Of a stretch of DNA of 64,000 nucleotides, positions 18,239-27,359 are shown in pieces. The translations under genes were made by a program, and so were the position numbers. Source of the DNA: Pseudomonas gingeri (GTDB taxonomy: Bacteria; Pseudomonadota; Gammaproteobacteria; Pseudomonadales; Pseudomonadaceae); contig NZ_JACAOR010000008.1 of the NCBI RefSeq assembly GCF_013386115.1, positions 278,669 through 342,668 of the forward strand, given 5' to 3'. Every line of letters starts with the position of its first letter. The first letter of the stretch is position 1. The notes beneath the pieces are model-generated. The model was not told the DNA's origin. It worked only from the letters and a program-made list of their open reading frames with translations, and searched no databases.

Positions 18239-19543
18239 GTGAAACCGGTCAAAGTAGGCATCTGTGGGTTAGGTACCGTCGGTGGCGGCACCTTCAACGT
18301 ACTTCAGCGTAACGCCGAGGAAATTGCTCGTCGTGCCGGGCGTGGAATCGAAGTGGCGCAAATCGCCACCCGCACGCCAAAGCCTCAGTTCCAAACGACC
18401 GGTATTGCGATTACCAACGATGTCTTCGAAGTGGCCACGAACCCTGAGATCGACATCGTCATAGAGCTGGTGGGCGGCTATACCGTTGCCCGCGAGCTGG
18501 TACTCAAAGCGATCGAGAACGGCAAGCACGTGGTCACCGCGAACAAGGCGCTGATCGCCGTGCACGGCAATGAAATCTTCGCCAGGGCCCGCGAGAAGGG
18601 CGTGATCGTCGCGTTCGAAGCGGCCGTGGCCGGCGGCATCCCGGTGATCAAGGCGATCCGCGAGGGCCTGTCCGCCAACCGTATCAACTGGGTCGCCGGT
18701 ATCATCAACGGCACCGGCAACTTCATCCTCACCGAAATGCGCGAGAAGGGCCGTGCCTTCGAGGACGTGCTGGTCGAGGCCCAGGCCCTGGGTTATGCCG
18801 AAGCCGATCCGACCTTCGACGTCGAAGGCATCGATGCCGCGCACAAGCTGACCATCCTGGCGTCCATCGCGTTCGGCATTCCGCTGCAGTTCGACAAGGC
18901 CTACACCGAAGGCATCACCCAGCTGACCACCGCCGACGTCAACTATGCCGAGGCCCTGGGCTATCGCATCAAGCACCTGGGCGTGGCGCGCAGCACCGCT
19001 GCCGGTATCGAGTTGCGGGTCCACCCGACGCTGATCCCGGCCGATCGCCTGCTCGCCAACGTCAATGGCGTGATGAACGCGGTCATGGTCAATGGCGACG
19101 CCGCCGGTTCGACCCTGTTCTACGGTGCCGGTGCCGGCATGGAACCTACCGCTTCGTCGGTTATCGCCGACCTGGTGGACGTGGTGCGGGCCATGACCTC
19201 CGACCCGGAGAATCGCGTACCGCACCTGGCCTTCCAGCCGGACTCGCTGTCGGCCCATCCGATCTTGCCCATCGATGCTTGCGAAAGTGCCTACTACCTG
19301 CGTATCCAGGCCAAGGACCATCCGGGCGTCCTGGCCCAGGTCGCGAGCATCCTGTCGGAGCGCGGGATCAACATCGAATCGATCATGCAGAAGGAAGTCG
19401 AAGAGCATGACGGCCTGGTGCCGATGATCCTGTTGACCCACCGCGTGCTGGAACAGCACATCAACGACGCCATCGCTGCGCTGGAGGCCCTGCAAGGTGT
19501 GGTCGGCCCTGTCGTGCGGATCCGCGTCGAGCACTTGAACTAA
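18239..19543 (+). CDS. hom: Homoserine dehydrogenase
   Basis: This enzyme reduces aspartate semialdehyde to homoserine for threonine and methionine synthesis. The 434-residue protein uses a GTG start at 18239 with GGGGA upstream. NAD(P)-binding VGICGLGTVGGGTFNVL, VTANKALIA and the GTGNFILTEM / EADPTFDVEGIDAAHK segments are diagnostic; a C-terminal ACT domain (YYLRIQAKDHPGVLAQVASI) allows allosteric control by threonine. thrC follows 32 bp later, in the usual Pseudomonas hom-thrC order. Confidence 0.98.
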   Translation: MKPVKVGICGLGTVGGGTFNVLQRNAEEIARRAGRGIEVAQIATRTPKPQFQTTGIAITNDVFEVATNPEIDIVIELVGGYTVARELVLKAIENGKHVVTANKALIAVHGNEIFARAREKGVIVAFEAAVAGGIPVIKAIREGLSANRINWVAGIINGTGNFILTEMREKGRAFEDVLVEAQALGYAEADPTFDVEGIDAAHKLTILASIAFGIPLQFDKAYTEGITQLTTADVNYAEALGYRIKHLGVARSTAAGIELRVHPTLIPADRLLANVNGVMNAVMVNGDAAGSTLFYGAGAGMEPTASSVIADLVDVVRAMTSDPENRVPHLAFQPDSLSAHPILPIDACESAYYLRIQAKDHPGVLAQVASILSERGINIESIMQKEVEEHDGLVPMILLTHRVLEQHINDAIAALEALQGVVGPVVRIRVEHLN

Positions 19544-19575
19544 GCCGGCAGCGCCGAATTAGAGAGGAATTCTTC

Positions 19576-20985
19576 ATGCGTTACATCAGTACCCGCGGCC
19601 AGGCACCGGCCCTGAACTTCGAAGACGTGCTGCTGGCCGGCCTGGCCAGCGACGGCGGCCTGTACGTGCCGGAAAACCTGCCACGTTTCACCCAGGAAGA
19701 AATCGCTTCCTGGGCCGGCCTGCCGTACCACGAGCTGGCGTTCCGGGTCATGCGCCCGTTCGTCACCGGCAGCATTCCGGATGCCGACTTCAAGAAGATC
19801 CTGGAGGAAACCTACGGGGTCTTCGCCCATAACGCCGTCGCGCCGCTGCGCCAGCTCAATGGCAACGAATGGGTGCTCGAGCTGTTCCACGGCCCGACCC
19901 TGGCGTTCAAGGACTTCGCCCTGCAACTGCTCGGCCGCCTGCTCGACTACGTGCTGGAAAAGCGCGGCGAGCGCGTGGTGATCGTCGGCGCCACCTCCGG
20001 CGATACCGGCTCGGCGGCCATCGAGGGTTGCAAGCACTGCGAGAACGTCGACATCTTCATCCTCCACCCGCACAACCGGGTGTCGGAAGTGCAGCGGCGG
20101 CAGATGACCACCATTTTCGGTGAGAACATCCACAACATCGCCATCGAAGGCAACTTCGACGACTGCCAGGAAATGGTCAAGAACAGCTTCGCCGACCAGA
20201 GCTTCCTCAAGGGCACGCGCCTGGTCGCGGTGAACTCGATCAACTGGGCGCGGATCATGGCCCAGATCGTCTACTACTTCCACGCGGCCCTGCAGTTGGG
20301 CGGCCCGGCCCGCTCGGTGGCGTTCTCGGTGCCGACCGGCAACTTCGGCGACATCTTCGCCGGCTACCTGGCGCGCAACATGGGCCTGCCGATCAGCCAG
20401 TTGATCGTCGCCACCAACCGCAACGACATCCTGCACCGCTTCATGAGCGGCAACCAGTACGTCAAGGAAACCCTGCACGCGACCCTGTCGCCGTCCATGG
20501 ACATCATGGTTTCGTCGAACTTCGAACGCCTGCTGTTCGACCTGCACGGTCGCAATGGCGCGGCCATCGCCGGCCTGATGGACACCTTCAAGCAAGGTGG
20601 CGGTTTCAGTGTCGACCAGGATCGCTGGACCGAGGCGCGCAAGCTGTTCGACTCCCTGGCCGTGGACGACGCCCAGACCTGCGAGACCATCGCCGAAGTC
20701 TTCGCCCAGACCGGCGAGGTGCTCGACCCGCACACCGCCATCGGCGTCAAGGCCGCCCGTGAGTGCCGTCGCAGCCTGGATACCCCGATGGTGATCCTGG
20801 GTACTGCGCACCCGGTCAAGTTCCCTGAAGCAGTAGAGAAAGCGGGTGTAGGAAAAGCGCTTGAGCTGCCAGCACACCTTTCCGATTTGTTTGAAAGAGA
20901 TGAGCGTTGCACGGTCCTGGCCAACGACCTGAAAGCCGTACAGGCCTTTGTCAGCCAGCATGGCAACCGCGGCAAGCCGCTCTGA
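19576..20985 (+). CDS. thrC: Threonine synthase
   Basis: A PLP enzyme that converts O-phosphohomoserine to threonine. The 469-residue protein starts MRYISTRGQAPALNFEDVLL; the PLP lysine lies in GPTLAFKDFALQLLG and the phosphate-binding loop in VGATSGDTGSAAIEG. It is the longer, gammaproteobacterial/yeast-type threonine synthase. It has a GAGAGGA ribosome site, is cotranscribed with hom, and is followed by a terminator. Confidence 0.98.
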   Translation: MRYISTRGQAPALNFEDVLLAGLASDGGLYVPENLPRFTQEEIASWAGLPYHELAFRVMRPFVTGSIPDADFKKILEETYGVFAHNAVAPLRQLNGNEWVLELFHGPTLAFKDFALQLLGRLLDYVLEKRGERVVIVGATSGDTGSAAIEGCKHCENVDIFILHPHNRVSEVQRRQMTTIFGENIHNIAIEGNFDDCQEMVKNSFADQSFLKGTRLVAVNSINWARIMAQIVYYFHAALQLGGPARSVAFSVPTGNFGDIFAGYLARNMGLPISQLIVATNRNDILHRFMSGNQYVKETLHATLSPSMDIMVSSNFERLLFDLHGRNGAAIAGLMDTFKQGGGFSVDQDRWTEARKLFDSLAVDDAQTCETIAEVFAQTGEVLDPHTAIGVKAARECRRSLDTPMVILGTAHPVKFPEAVEKAGVGKALELPAHLSDLFERDERCTVLANDLKAVQAFVSQHGNRGKPL

Positions 20986-21008
20986 CCGACTAGAACGGTC
21001 ACACTTTA

Positions 21009-21040
21009 GAGCCCGCCCCTTGGCGGGCTTTATCGTTTTT
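21009..21040 (+). terminator. Rho-independent terminator after hom-thrC
   Basis: AGCCCGCC (21010-21017) pairs with GGCGGGCT (21022-21029), followed by a T-rich tail to 21040. Confidence 0.92.
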
Positions 21041-21099
21041 GCGTGCCAAACTTGCGCCCTGTTTTTTCATGTTCCAAAAAAGGGGTCAGGTACTTCGTC

Positions 21100-24000
21100 A
21101 TGGTGTTTCAGCGCAGAACGCGATATTCCACTCTGGCATGGCTGCTATTGGCGTTGCTTGCGAGCCTCTCGGGCCAGTCGATGGCGGCCCAGGGGTTGCC
21201 CTTCAGCCTGCCCGCGTCGTTTGTCGAACTCGACCGGTTGCCCTTGAGCGCGGACGAGCAGCGCTGGCTGGAGGCCAACCGCACGTTGCGGGTGGGTATC
21301 TCGGTGGCCGACTACGAGCCGGTGGATATCACCAACGACCGCAATCGTTACCAGGGCATCAGCGCCGACTATGTGGGGCTGATCCGCGATCGGCTCGGGG
21401 TGGCGGTGGAGGTCATCGGGTTTGCCGAGCGCGACCAGGCCGTGGAAGCCCTGCGTGACGGCCAGATCGATTTTCTCACCAGTGCCAATGGTTTCGAGCG
21501 GGGCGTCCCCGAACTGGCGTTCTCCAGCGACTACATGCCCGACCGCTCGGTGATCGTCACTCGCAACGAGACCCCGGAACTGAGCGATCTCAAGGAGCGC
21601 AAGGTGGTCCTGCTGGAGGGGTATGCCGATGCGCAGGTGGTGCATGCCACCTATCCGGAGAGCAGGATCATCCTCGCGCCCACGCTCTACAGTGCATTGG
21701 AGGCACTGGCCCAGGGTGAGGTCGACGCGTTTATCGGCAATGAAGTGATTGTCCGGGCCTACAAGACCATACGGCCCTACATGGGCTTGCAGATCCGCGG
21801 GCAGAGCGCGCTGCCCCCCATCGGCTTCGCCTTCGCCACGCGCAAGTCGCAGCCGCTGCTCAGTGGTTTGATCCAGCGGGCCCTCGACAGTATCGACGAG
21901 GCCACGCAACGGGAGATCCTGGCGCGCTGGACCACCGGTTTCGGCTCGGATATCACCCAGTCCCGGGTCAACCTGACTCCCGCGGAGCTTGCCTGGATCG
22001 ACAAGCATCCACGGGTGGTGGTCGCCTCGCAGCAGTATCCGCCGCATATCTACAAGGACGGCCACGACCGTTGGGTCGGCCTCAATGTCGACCTGCTGGC
22101 GCGCATTTCGCGGATGACCGGGCTGCAGTTCGTCTTCGAGGAAAGTTTTTCCACGATGGAGACCATCGGCATGCTCAAGGAGGGCAAGGCGCTGATGAAC
22201 GGCTCGCTGGCGGAAAGCCCCGAGCGCAAGGCGTTCCTGAACTTCACCTACGCCTTCGGCGGCAGTTCCTGGGTGTTTGTCGTGCCGGTCAACGACTCCC
22301 CGCTCGGCTCCTTCAAGCAACTGTCCGGGCGGGTGCTGGCGTTGCCCGAAGGGCATGCGCTGCAAGCGATGATTCGCCGCGAGCACCCGGATATCGTCTT
22401 GCGCAGTGTCAGGACCCCGGAGGAAGCCAGGGCGCTGGTGGAGAATGGCGAGGCGGCGGCGACCATCCAGAGTGACGCCTGGGCCTACCTGTATCCGCCC
22501 GGCAGGCTGAAGGTCGGGCGTAGCGTGGAGGGGCTCTGGTCCGCCGACAGTTTCTCGGTGGTCAAGACGTCTCCCGAGCTGCTGAGCATTCTCAACAAGT
22601 CGCTGGAGGCATTTCCCGTCGCGGAACTGCGGGCCCTGCGGATCAAGTGGCTCGGTGCGGTGCCCGTGGCGCCGCCGCCGTCGGTGTGGAAGCGGGTGCC
22701 ACGCTGGGTCTACGGACTGGCCGGGGCCATGTTGCTGCTGGGGGTCGTCTCGCTCGCCTGGAACCGCCGCCTGAATATCCAGATTCGCCAGCGCCGCCAG
22801 GCCGAGCAGGAACTCAATGACCGGCTGGCCTTCCAGCGGGCGCTGCTGGATGGCATCCCCAATCCGATTTTCGTGCGTGACCTGCAAGGACGCTTGATCA
22901 CCTGCAATCGCAGCTACGAGCAGAGCCTGTCGACGACCCTGGAGCAGGTGCAGGGGCGGCGTGTCACTGAAACCGGCCTGCTGCCGCAGGAGGTTGCCCG
23001 GCAACTGCATGATGAGTTCGTGCGGTTGCTGGATGACCAGCAACCGGTGTTCAAGGATCGCCGGCTCGAATTTCTCAGTGGCGGCATCGATGTCTATCAA
23101 TGGATGGTGCCCTTCTATTCGGCCGGGGCGCAGTTGCAGGGGCTGCTGGGCGGCTGGATCGATATCACCGAAAGAAAGCGGCTCGAGGCACAACTGACCG
23201 AGGCCCGTCGGCAGGCCGAACAGGCCAGCCAGGCCAAGAGTGCCTTCCTGGCGACCATGAGTCATGAGATCCGCACGCCCATGGGGGCGATCATCGGCTT
23301 GCTCGAAGTGGAGCGCGAGCAGGCGCAGGCCCGGGGACAGGCACTCTCGCAGGGTTTGCAGGTGGCCTATCAATCGGCCAGGGAACTGACGGTGCTGATC
23401 GGCGACAGCCTCGACCTGGCAAAGATCGAGGCCGGGCACATGCGCCTGGACCCGCAGCCCACCGACCTGAAGCGTTTCCTCGAGGGGGTGGTGCAGTTGT
23501 TCGAGGCCCAGGCCGTGGAGAAGGGTATCGAGCTGAGCCTGGAGGTCGCCCCCCTGTTCGAGGACGACCACCGGCTCGATCCGCTGCGCTTGCGCCAGGT
23601 GCTGCACAACCTGGTCGGCAATGCCCTGAAGTTCACCCACGAGGGTTTTGTCCGGGTCCGGGTTGCCCTGCTTTCGCAATCGGCGGATATCGACCGCTTC
23701 TGCATCGCTATCGAAGACAGCGGCAAGGGCATCGGCCCGGAACAACAGGCCGCACTGTTCACTCCCTTCGTGCAGGGCCGCGATGAAACCGATGAGGAAT
23801 ATCGCGGGACCGGCCTGGGCTTGAGTATCTGCAAGCAACTGGTGGAGCTGATGGACGGCTGCATCGAGCTGCACAGCCATGCCGGATGCGGTACCCAGGT
23901 GCGCCTGGAACTGCCGCTCAGGCGCGAGGCACGCCGCTCGACAACCGTACCGCCGAGCAGCGCCAGGTCCGAGCTGCCGTCCTTGAACGTACTGATCGTC

Positions 24001-24702
24001 GATGACCTTTCCGCCAACCGCCTGGTGTTGCATCAGCAGCTCGCGGTGCTCGGCCAGCGCGTCGAGTCGTTCCGCACGGCGCAAGCAGCGCTGCAGGCCT
24101 GGCAGGGCGGACACTTCGACCTGGTGATCAGCGATTGCAACATGCCCGGCATGACAGGCTATGAGCTGGCCGAGGCGTTGCGTCGGCTGGAAATCGAAGA
24201 GCAGCGTCCGGCCTGCCTGATTGTCGGGTGCACGGCCAACGCCATGAGTGATGAGCGTCAACGCTGCCTGCAGTCCGGGATGAACGATTTGCTGGTCAAG
24301 CCCGTTGTCCTCGATGACCTGGCCCGCCTGCTGGCGGAGATCGCCCCTCGGGAAAAATCCTTCGATATCCAGACGCTGCGGGACATGACGCTGGCCGACA
24401 ACGAAGTGCTCCAGCGCATGCTGCTGGAACTCTGGAAGAACCTGCGGGAAGAGCGCGGCGAACTGGAAGAAACGGTCAGCGGCGCTGACTGGGAGGGCGT
24501 GGCGATGTCCGTGCATCGCCTCAAGGGGATTGCCTCGCTTGTCGATGCCATTGCCCTGGCGCGGGCCTGTGTCGATATGGACGCTTGCCTGCGGCTGAAG
24601 GCTGTCGAGCGGCTGCAGCCTGAGTGGCAGGCACTCAAGGCGGCGATCGACCAGGTCATGGCCGACATTGAACCGAGTCTGCAAGACCGGTCGCTACTTT
24701 AG
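21100..24702 (+). CDS. BvgS/RocS-like hybrid sensor histidine kinase
   Basis: A 1200-residue membrane sensor. An N-terminal signal anchor (TLAWLLLALLASLSG) precedes two periplasmic solute-binding (SBP_bac_3) domains (about 45-280 and 290-525), a membrane helix (about 535-556), a PAS domain (about 577-690), HisKA with SHEIRTPMGA (His722), HATPase with VGNALKFTHEG, a receiver with SDCNMPGMTG (Asp1012) and a C-terminal Hpt with SVHRLKGIASL (His1139). This is the full Venus-flytrap phosphorelay of BvgS/RocS1. All phosphoacceptor residues are present. The next genes encode REC-EAL and NarL-type proteins, the same trio as rocS1-rocR-rocA1 (sadSRA) of P. aeruginosa, which control fimbriae and biofilm maturation. 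The ligand is unknown. Confidence 0.9.
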   Translation: MVFQRRTRYSTLAWLLLALLASLSGQSMAAQGLPFSLPASFVELDRLPLSADEQRWLEANRTLRVGISVADYEPVDITNDRNRYQGISADYVGLIRDRLGVAVEVIGFAERDQAVEALRDGQIDFLTSANGFERGVPELAFSSDYMPDRSVIVTRNETPELSDLKERKVVLLEGYADAQVVHATYPESRIILAPTLYSALEALAQGEVDAFIGNEVIVRAYKTIRPYMGLQIRGQSALPPIGFAFATRKSQPLLSGLIQRALDSIDEATQREILARWTTGFGSDITQSRVNLTPAELAWIDKHPRVVVASQQYPPHIYKDGHDRWVGLNVDLLARISRMTGLQFVFEESFSTMETIGMLKEGKALMNGSLAESPERKAFLNFTYAFGGSSWVFVVPVNDSPLGSFKQLSGRVLALPEGHALQAMIRREHPDIVLRSVRTPEEARALVENGEAAATIQSDAWAYLYPPGRLKVGRSVEGLWSADSFSVVKTSPELLSILNKSLEAFPVAELRALRIKWLGAVPVAPPPSVWKRVPRWVYGLAGAMLLLGVVSLAWNRRLNIQIRQRRQAEQELNDRLAFQRALLDGIPNPIFVRDLQGRLITCNRSYEQSLSTTLEQVQGRRVTETGLLPQEVARQLHDEFVRLLDDQQPVFKDRRLEFLSGGIDVYQWMVPFYSAGAQLQGLLGGWIDITERKRLEAQLTEARRQAEQASQAKSAFLATMSHEIRTPMGAIIGLLEVEREQAQARGQALSQGLQVAYQSARELTVLIGDSLDLAKIEAGHMRLDPQPTDLKRFLEGVVQLFEAQAVEKGIELSLEVAPLFEDDHRLDPLRLRQVLHNLVGNALKFTHEGFVRVRVALLSQSADIDRFCIAIEDSGKGIGPEQQAALFTPFVQGRDETDEEYRGTGLGLSICKQLVELMDGCIELHSHAGCGTQVRLELPLRREARRSTTVPPSSARSELPSLNVLIVDDLSANRLVLHQQLAVLGQRVESFRTAQAALQAWQGGHFDLVISDCNMPGMTGYELAEALRRLEIEEQRPACLIVGCTANAMSDERQRCLQSGMNDLLVKPVVLDDLARLLAEIAPREKSFDIQTLRDMTLADNEVLQRMLLELWKNLREERGELEETVSGADWEGVAMSVHRLKGIASLVDAIALARACVDMDACLRLKAVERLQPEWQALKAAIDQVMADIEPSLQDRSLL

Positions 24703-24789
24703 GACTTGTCCTATGGGGAACGCCGGCTGCCCCGGCTAAGGTGGCAGGCCATTGCGGATAACGACCGCTTCATCCTGCGGAGATCATCG

Positions 24790-26028
24790 ATGCGTGCACT
24801 CAAGATCCTGGTTCTTGAAGACAACCCCTTTCAACTGATGGCACTGCACCAGATGCTCAATGCCAACGGTGTCTTCGATGTGCTGACGGCGGAAAGCGTC
24901 GAGAGTGCCCGGCAGTCCCTGGTCAATCGCGGACCGGTCGATATTGCCATCTGCGATCTTTCCCTGGAGGGCGGCGATGGCCTGCAACTGATCCGGCACC
25001 TGGCCGAAACCCGCGAGGCCCAGGCCCTGATCATCCTCAGCAGCCTCGACCAGGAGGTGCGTGAAGGCGCCGCGCACATGGCCCGACAGCAGGGACTGCA
25101 TGTGCTGGGCTGCCTGCTGAAGCCGGCGTCGGCGGCGATCCTGGGTGAGTTGCTGGCGACCTATCAGCAGCGCTTCGGGCGCCAGCGCCCCGGGCTGCCG
25201 CTGGCCCAAGTCTGCGAGTTGCTTTCGTTGCATGAACTGCAGGCGGGGGCCGGACCCCGGGCGATCCAGCAGTACTGCAGCGCCTACTTCCAACCCAAGG
25301 TGACGTGTGATGGCCGGGTGCAGGGCGTCGAGGCGCTGGCTCGCTGGCAGCATCCGGAACAGGGCATGCTGTTGCCGGCCACCTTCATGCCGGTCCTCGA
25401 GTATGCAGGGCTCTCGGAGGGCCTTGCCTGGCACATGCTCGAACAGGCCATCGGCCTGTCGGTCGAGGCGTACCTGGGCACGGACGAGTATTTGCCGGTG
25501 GCAGTGAATATTCCGGGGTTGATGGTCGAACAGGCGGATTTCGCCGAGCGCCTGAACGAGCTGCTGGGACGTTTCCACCTGCCCGCCGAATGGCTGACGC
25601 TGGAGGTGGTCGACAGCGGCGAATGCACCGCCGAGGCGGCCCAGGTCGAAGGCATGCTGCGTCTGCGGATGCTCGGTTGCCAGCTGTCGATCGGCGATTT
25701 CGGCGTTGCCGGCGCCGGCCTGCAGAAACTGCTCGAACTGCCGTTCTCGGAGTTGAAGATCGCCCCCCGCTTTGTCACCGGCATGGCCGAGGATTCGCGC
25801 AAGCGCTCGATCGTCGCGGGGATCCTGAGCATGGCGAAGGGCATGAACCTGCGGGTGGTGGTAACCGGGATCGAAACCGACGAGGAATATCGGTTGATCC
25901 AGGAGTTGGGGGACCTGCTTGTCCAGGGGCGATTCGTTGCCTCGCCCATGAGTCGTGTCGAACTCTTGCCCTGGCTGAGCATGGCCGGTCGCGTGGCTGT
26001 CGCCGAGCGTGAGCGGCAGCCTGGCTGA
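24790..26028 (+). CDS. RocR-like response regulator with degenerate EAL domain
   Basis: A 412-residue protein starting MRALKILVLEDNPFQLM. The receiver (about 1-125) keeps Asp56 in AICDLSLEGG and the Lys in LLKPAS. The EAL domain (about 165-405) keeps E181 of the EALARW motif, the Asn of AVNIPG, E272, D303 and the Lys of ELKIAP. However, DDFGTG is changed to GDFGVAG (first Asp to Gly302), the second Glu of the LEITE-type motif is Asp275, and the (A)EGIE Glu is Thr359. These are metal or catalytic ligands in active phosphodiesterases, so c-di-GMP hydrolysis is doubtful. It probably competes with the NarL-type regulator for phosphate or binds c-di-GMP (inference). It is 87 bp downstream of the kinase gene. 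Confidence 0.87.
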   Translation: MRALKILVLEDNPFQLMALHQMLNANGVFDVLTAESVESARQSLVNRGPVDIAICDLSLEGGDGLQLIRHLAETREAQALIILSSLDQEVREGAAHMARQQGLHVLGCLLKPASAAILGELLATYQQRFGRQRPGLPLAQVCELLSLHELQAGAGPRAIQQYCSAYFQPKVTCDGRVQGVEALARWQHPEQGMLLPATFMPVLEYAGLSEGLAWHMLEQAIGLSVEAYLGTDEYLPVAVNIPGLMVEQADFAERLNELLGRFHLPAEWLTLEVVDSGECTAEAAQVEGMLRLRMLGCQLSIGDFGVAGAGLQKLLELPFSELKIAPRFVTGMAEDSRKRSIVAGILSMAKGMNLRVVVTGIETDEEYRLIQELGDLLVQGRFVASPMSRVELLPWLSMAGRVAVAERERQPG

Positions 26029-26034
26029 GGGCGA

Positions 26035-26697
26035 TCAGGACAGCCCGTGCTCCTGCAGGTAGAGAAACAGCGCGGCATCATTGGACAGGCCGAGCTTGCG
26101 CATGGCACTGACTTTCTGCGCGCTGACGGTCTGCTTGCTGCGACACAGGCGGGCCGCGATCTCGCCCACCGTACGGCCAGCCGCGAGGAGGCGGGTGACC
26201 TCCAGTTCCCGCGGTGACAGCTGTTCCTGGTCGCCCAGCCGATGAGTGCCGGTTTCCCCGGCCTGCGCCAGGGTCTGGCGCACCGATTGGGCGACGAACA
26301 CCTTGCGTTGTCGCACATGGCGGATCGCCACGGGCAACTCGGCCGCGAGGCTGGCCTTGCTCAACAGGCCCATGACGCCCAGGTCCAGGATATAGCGGAA
26401 CAGACCGGCATTGTTGAGCATGGTGACCACCAGGATCGGCAGGTCCGGGTAGTGCCGGACCAGGGCCTCGATCATCTTCAAACCGTCATTCTGATCCGCC
26501 GTCGGCATCATGAAATCGGTGATCAGCACATCGCATGGGCGCTCGCCCAGCAGATCGAAGAGCGCCTGCGGGGTGCTGGCCTCACCGACCACGCTCAAGC
26601 CGGGATCGCGCTCCAGCACGGCCCGCAAGCCAATCAGGAAAATCGGGTGGTCATCCGCCAGGGCGATTCGTAGCGGTGTGTGGGGGGATGAACTCAA
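26035..26697 (-). CDS. NarL/RocA-like response regulator (LuxR-type HTH)
   Basis: A 220-residue response regulator converging on the REC-EAL gene. I choose the TTG at 26697 because GGAGA lies seven bases upstream of it; another TTG at 26748 would add 17 residues. The receiver has acidic LADDHP and phosphoacceptor Asp61 in VLITDFMMP. The C-terminal LuxR-type HTH includes LSPRELEVTRLLAAGRTVGE. It is the likely transcriptional output of the neighbouring hybrid kinase, as RocA1 is for RocS1. Its stop is 6 bp from the stop of the EAL gene. Confidence 0.87.
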   Translation of the reverse strand: MSSSPHTPLRIALADDHPIFLIGLRAVLERDPGLSVVGEASTPQALFDLLGERPCDVLITDFMMPTADQNDGLKMIEALVRHYPDLPILVVTMLNNAGLFRYILDLGVMGLLSKASLAAELPVAIRHVRQRKVFVAQSVRQTLAQAGETGTHRLGDQEQLSPRELEVTRLLAAGRTVGEIAARLCRSKQTVSAQKVSAMRKLGLSNDAALFLYLQEHGLS

Positions 26698-27023
26698 GAC
26701 AGGTCTCCGGTGGGCGCGACGGTGGTGCGGGCGAGAGCAGAGCAACAAACCAGATACTTCGTGTCATATCTGTAAGCAAAGCCGATGCAGCCTGTAGTAA
26801 AAGCCTTAAAAGCCATTGATCTGATTCTAGCCAGTGCGGCCCCCTGCTGTTTTTTCTCTGTCATCTTTCTCATTCATGCTCGATAGACGTCGAGCAGCTC
26901 GCAAGGCCCTGTCGGCCCAGCGAACTTTCTTCTCTGACTGGCGGTCATTGACTCCAGGTTCTCTTGTTTTCGACCTTTCGGGTTCAGACCTTTCGGGTTT
27001 TTGACTATTGAGTGGTGATCGAG
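26698..27023. other. 326-bp divergent intergenic region with a short direct repeat
   Basis: Should contain promoters for the NarL-type regulator (minus) and the DUF3509 gene (plus). The only structure seen is a direct repeat GACCTTTCGGGTT at 26972-26984 and 26988-27000; each copy can form a tiny ACC/GGT hairpin. No clear promoter consensus was identified. Confidence 0.5.
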
Positions 27024-27314
27024 ATGGAAAGTATCAGCCTGTTGCTCAATGAGGCATTGAGTCCATATCCCGTTACCCTGACGCCATCGGGCGGCCATGG
27101 TGAGTGCGTGGTGAGTGTGAGAAGCGTTGCCGGCCTGCTTCTGGTGGAGCGTGAAGTCAATCAGGCGCAACTGACGGACAAGCGTCTGCTGACCGACGTG
27201 GTCGATGGCTTGCATCGTGATCTGCGAATCGCCGAGGGGCGCCTGGAGCCCTGCGTGATTGCCGCCCTGCGCAACGCCGCCGAGCACCGGGTGTTCCGCG
27301 CGGCCAGTCGCTAG
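27024..27314 (+). CDS. DUF3509 family small protein
   Basis: A 96-residue protein starting MESISLLLNEALSPYPVTLT; a GTG 12 bp upstream is an alternative start. The pattern of a short beta-rich N-terminal half followed by a helical RLLTDVVDGLHRDLRIAEGR segment matches DUF3509, a family largely limited to Pseudomonas, often present in several copies. The function is unknown. Confidence 0.75.
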   Translation: MESISLLLNEALSPYPVTLTPSGGHGECVVSVRSVAGLLLVEREVNQAQLTDKRLLTDVVDGLHRDLRIAEGRLEPCVIAALRNAAEHRVFRAASR

Positions 27315-27324
27315 CATTTTTTTT

Positions 27325-27353
27325 GGAACCTTCCTTCCCAAGAAGGTGTCAGA
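27325..27353 (+). promoter_or_regulatory. Possible ECF (AlgU/sigma-E-like) promoter of the candidate small RNA
   Basis: GGAACCTT (27325-27332), 15 bp, then GTCAGA (27348-27353). This resembles the GGAACTT / TCTGA elements of AlgU promoters, with one extra C in the -35. A 6-bp inverted repeat, ACCTTC/GAAGGT, lies between the elements. A sigma-70/sigma-S-like TATAAC at 27357-27362 is an alternative -10. Confidence 0.4.
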
Positions 27354-27359
27354 TTTTAT

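Noticed and set aside
21145..24684. 1179-residue open frame antisense to the hybrid kinase
   Set aside because: Composition is the His/Gln/Arg-rich pattern of a GC-rich shadow frame; the plus-strand kinase has all motifs.
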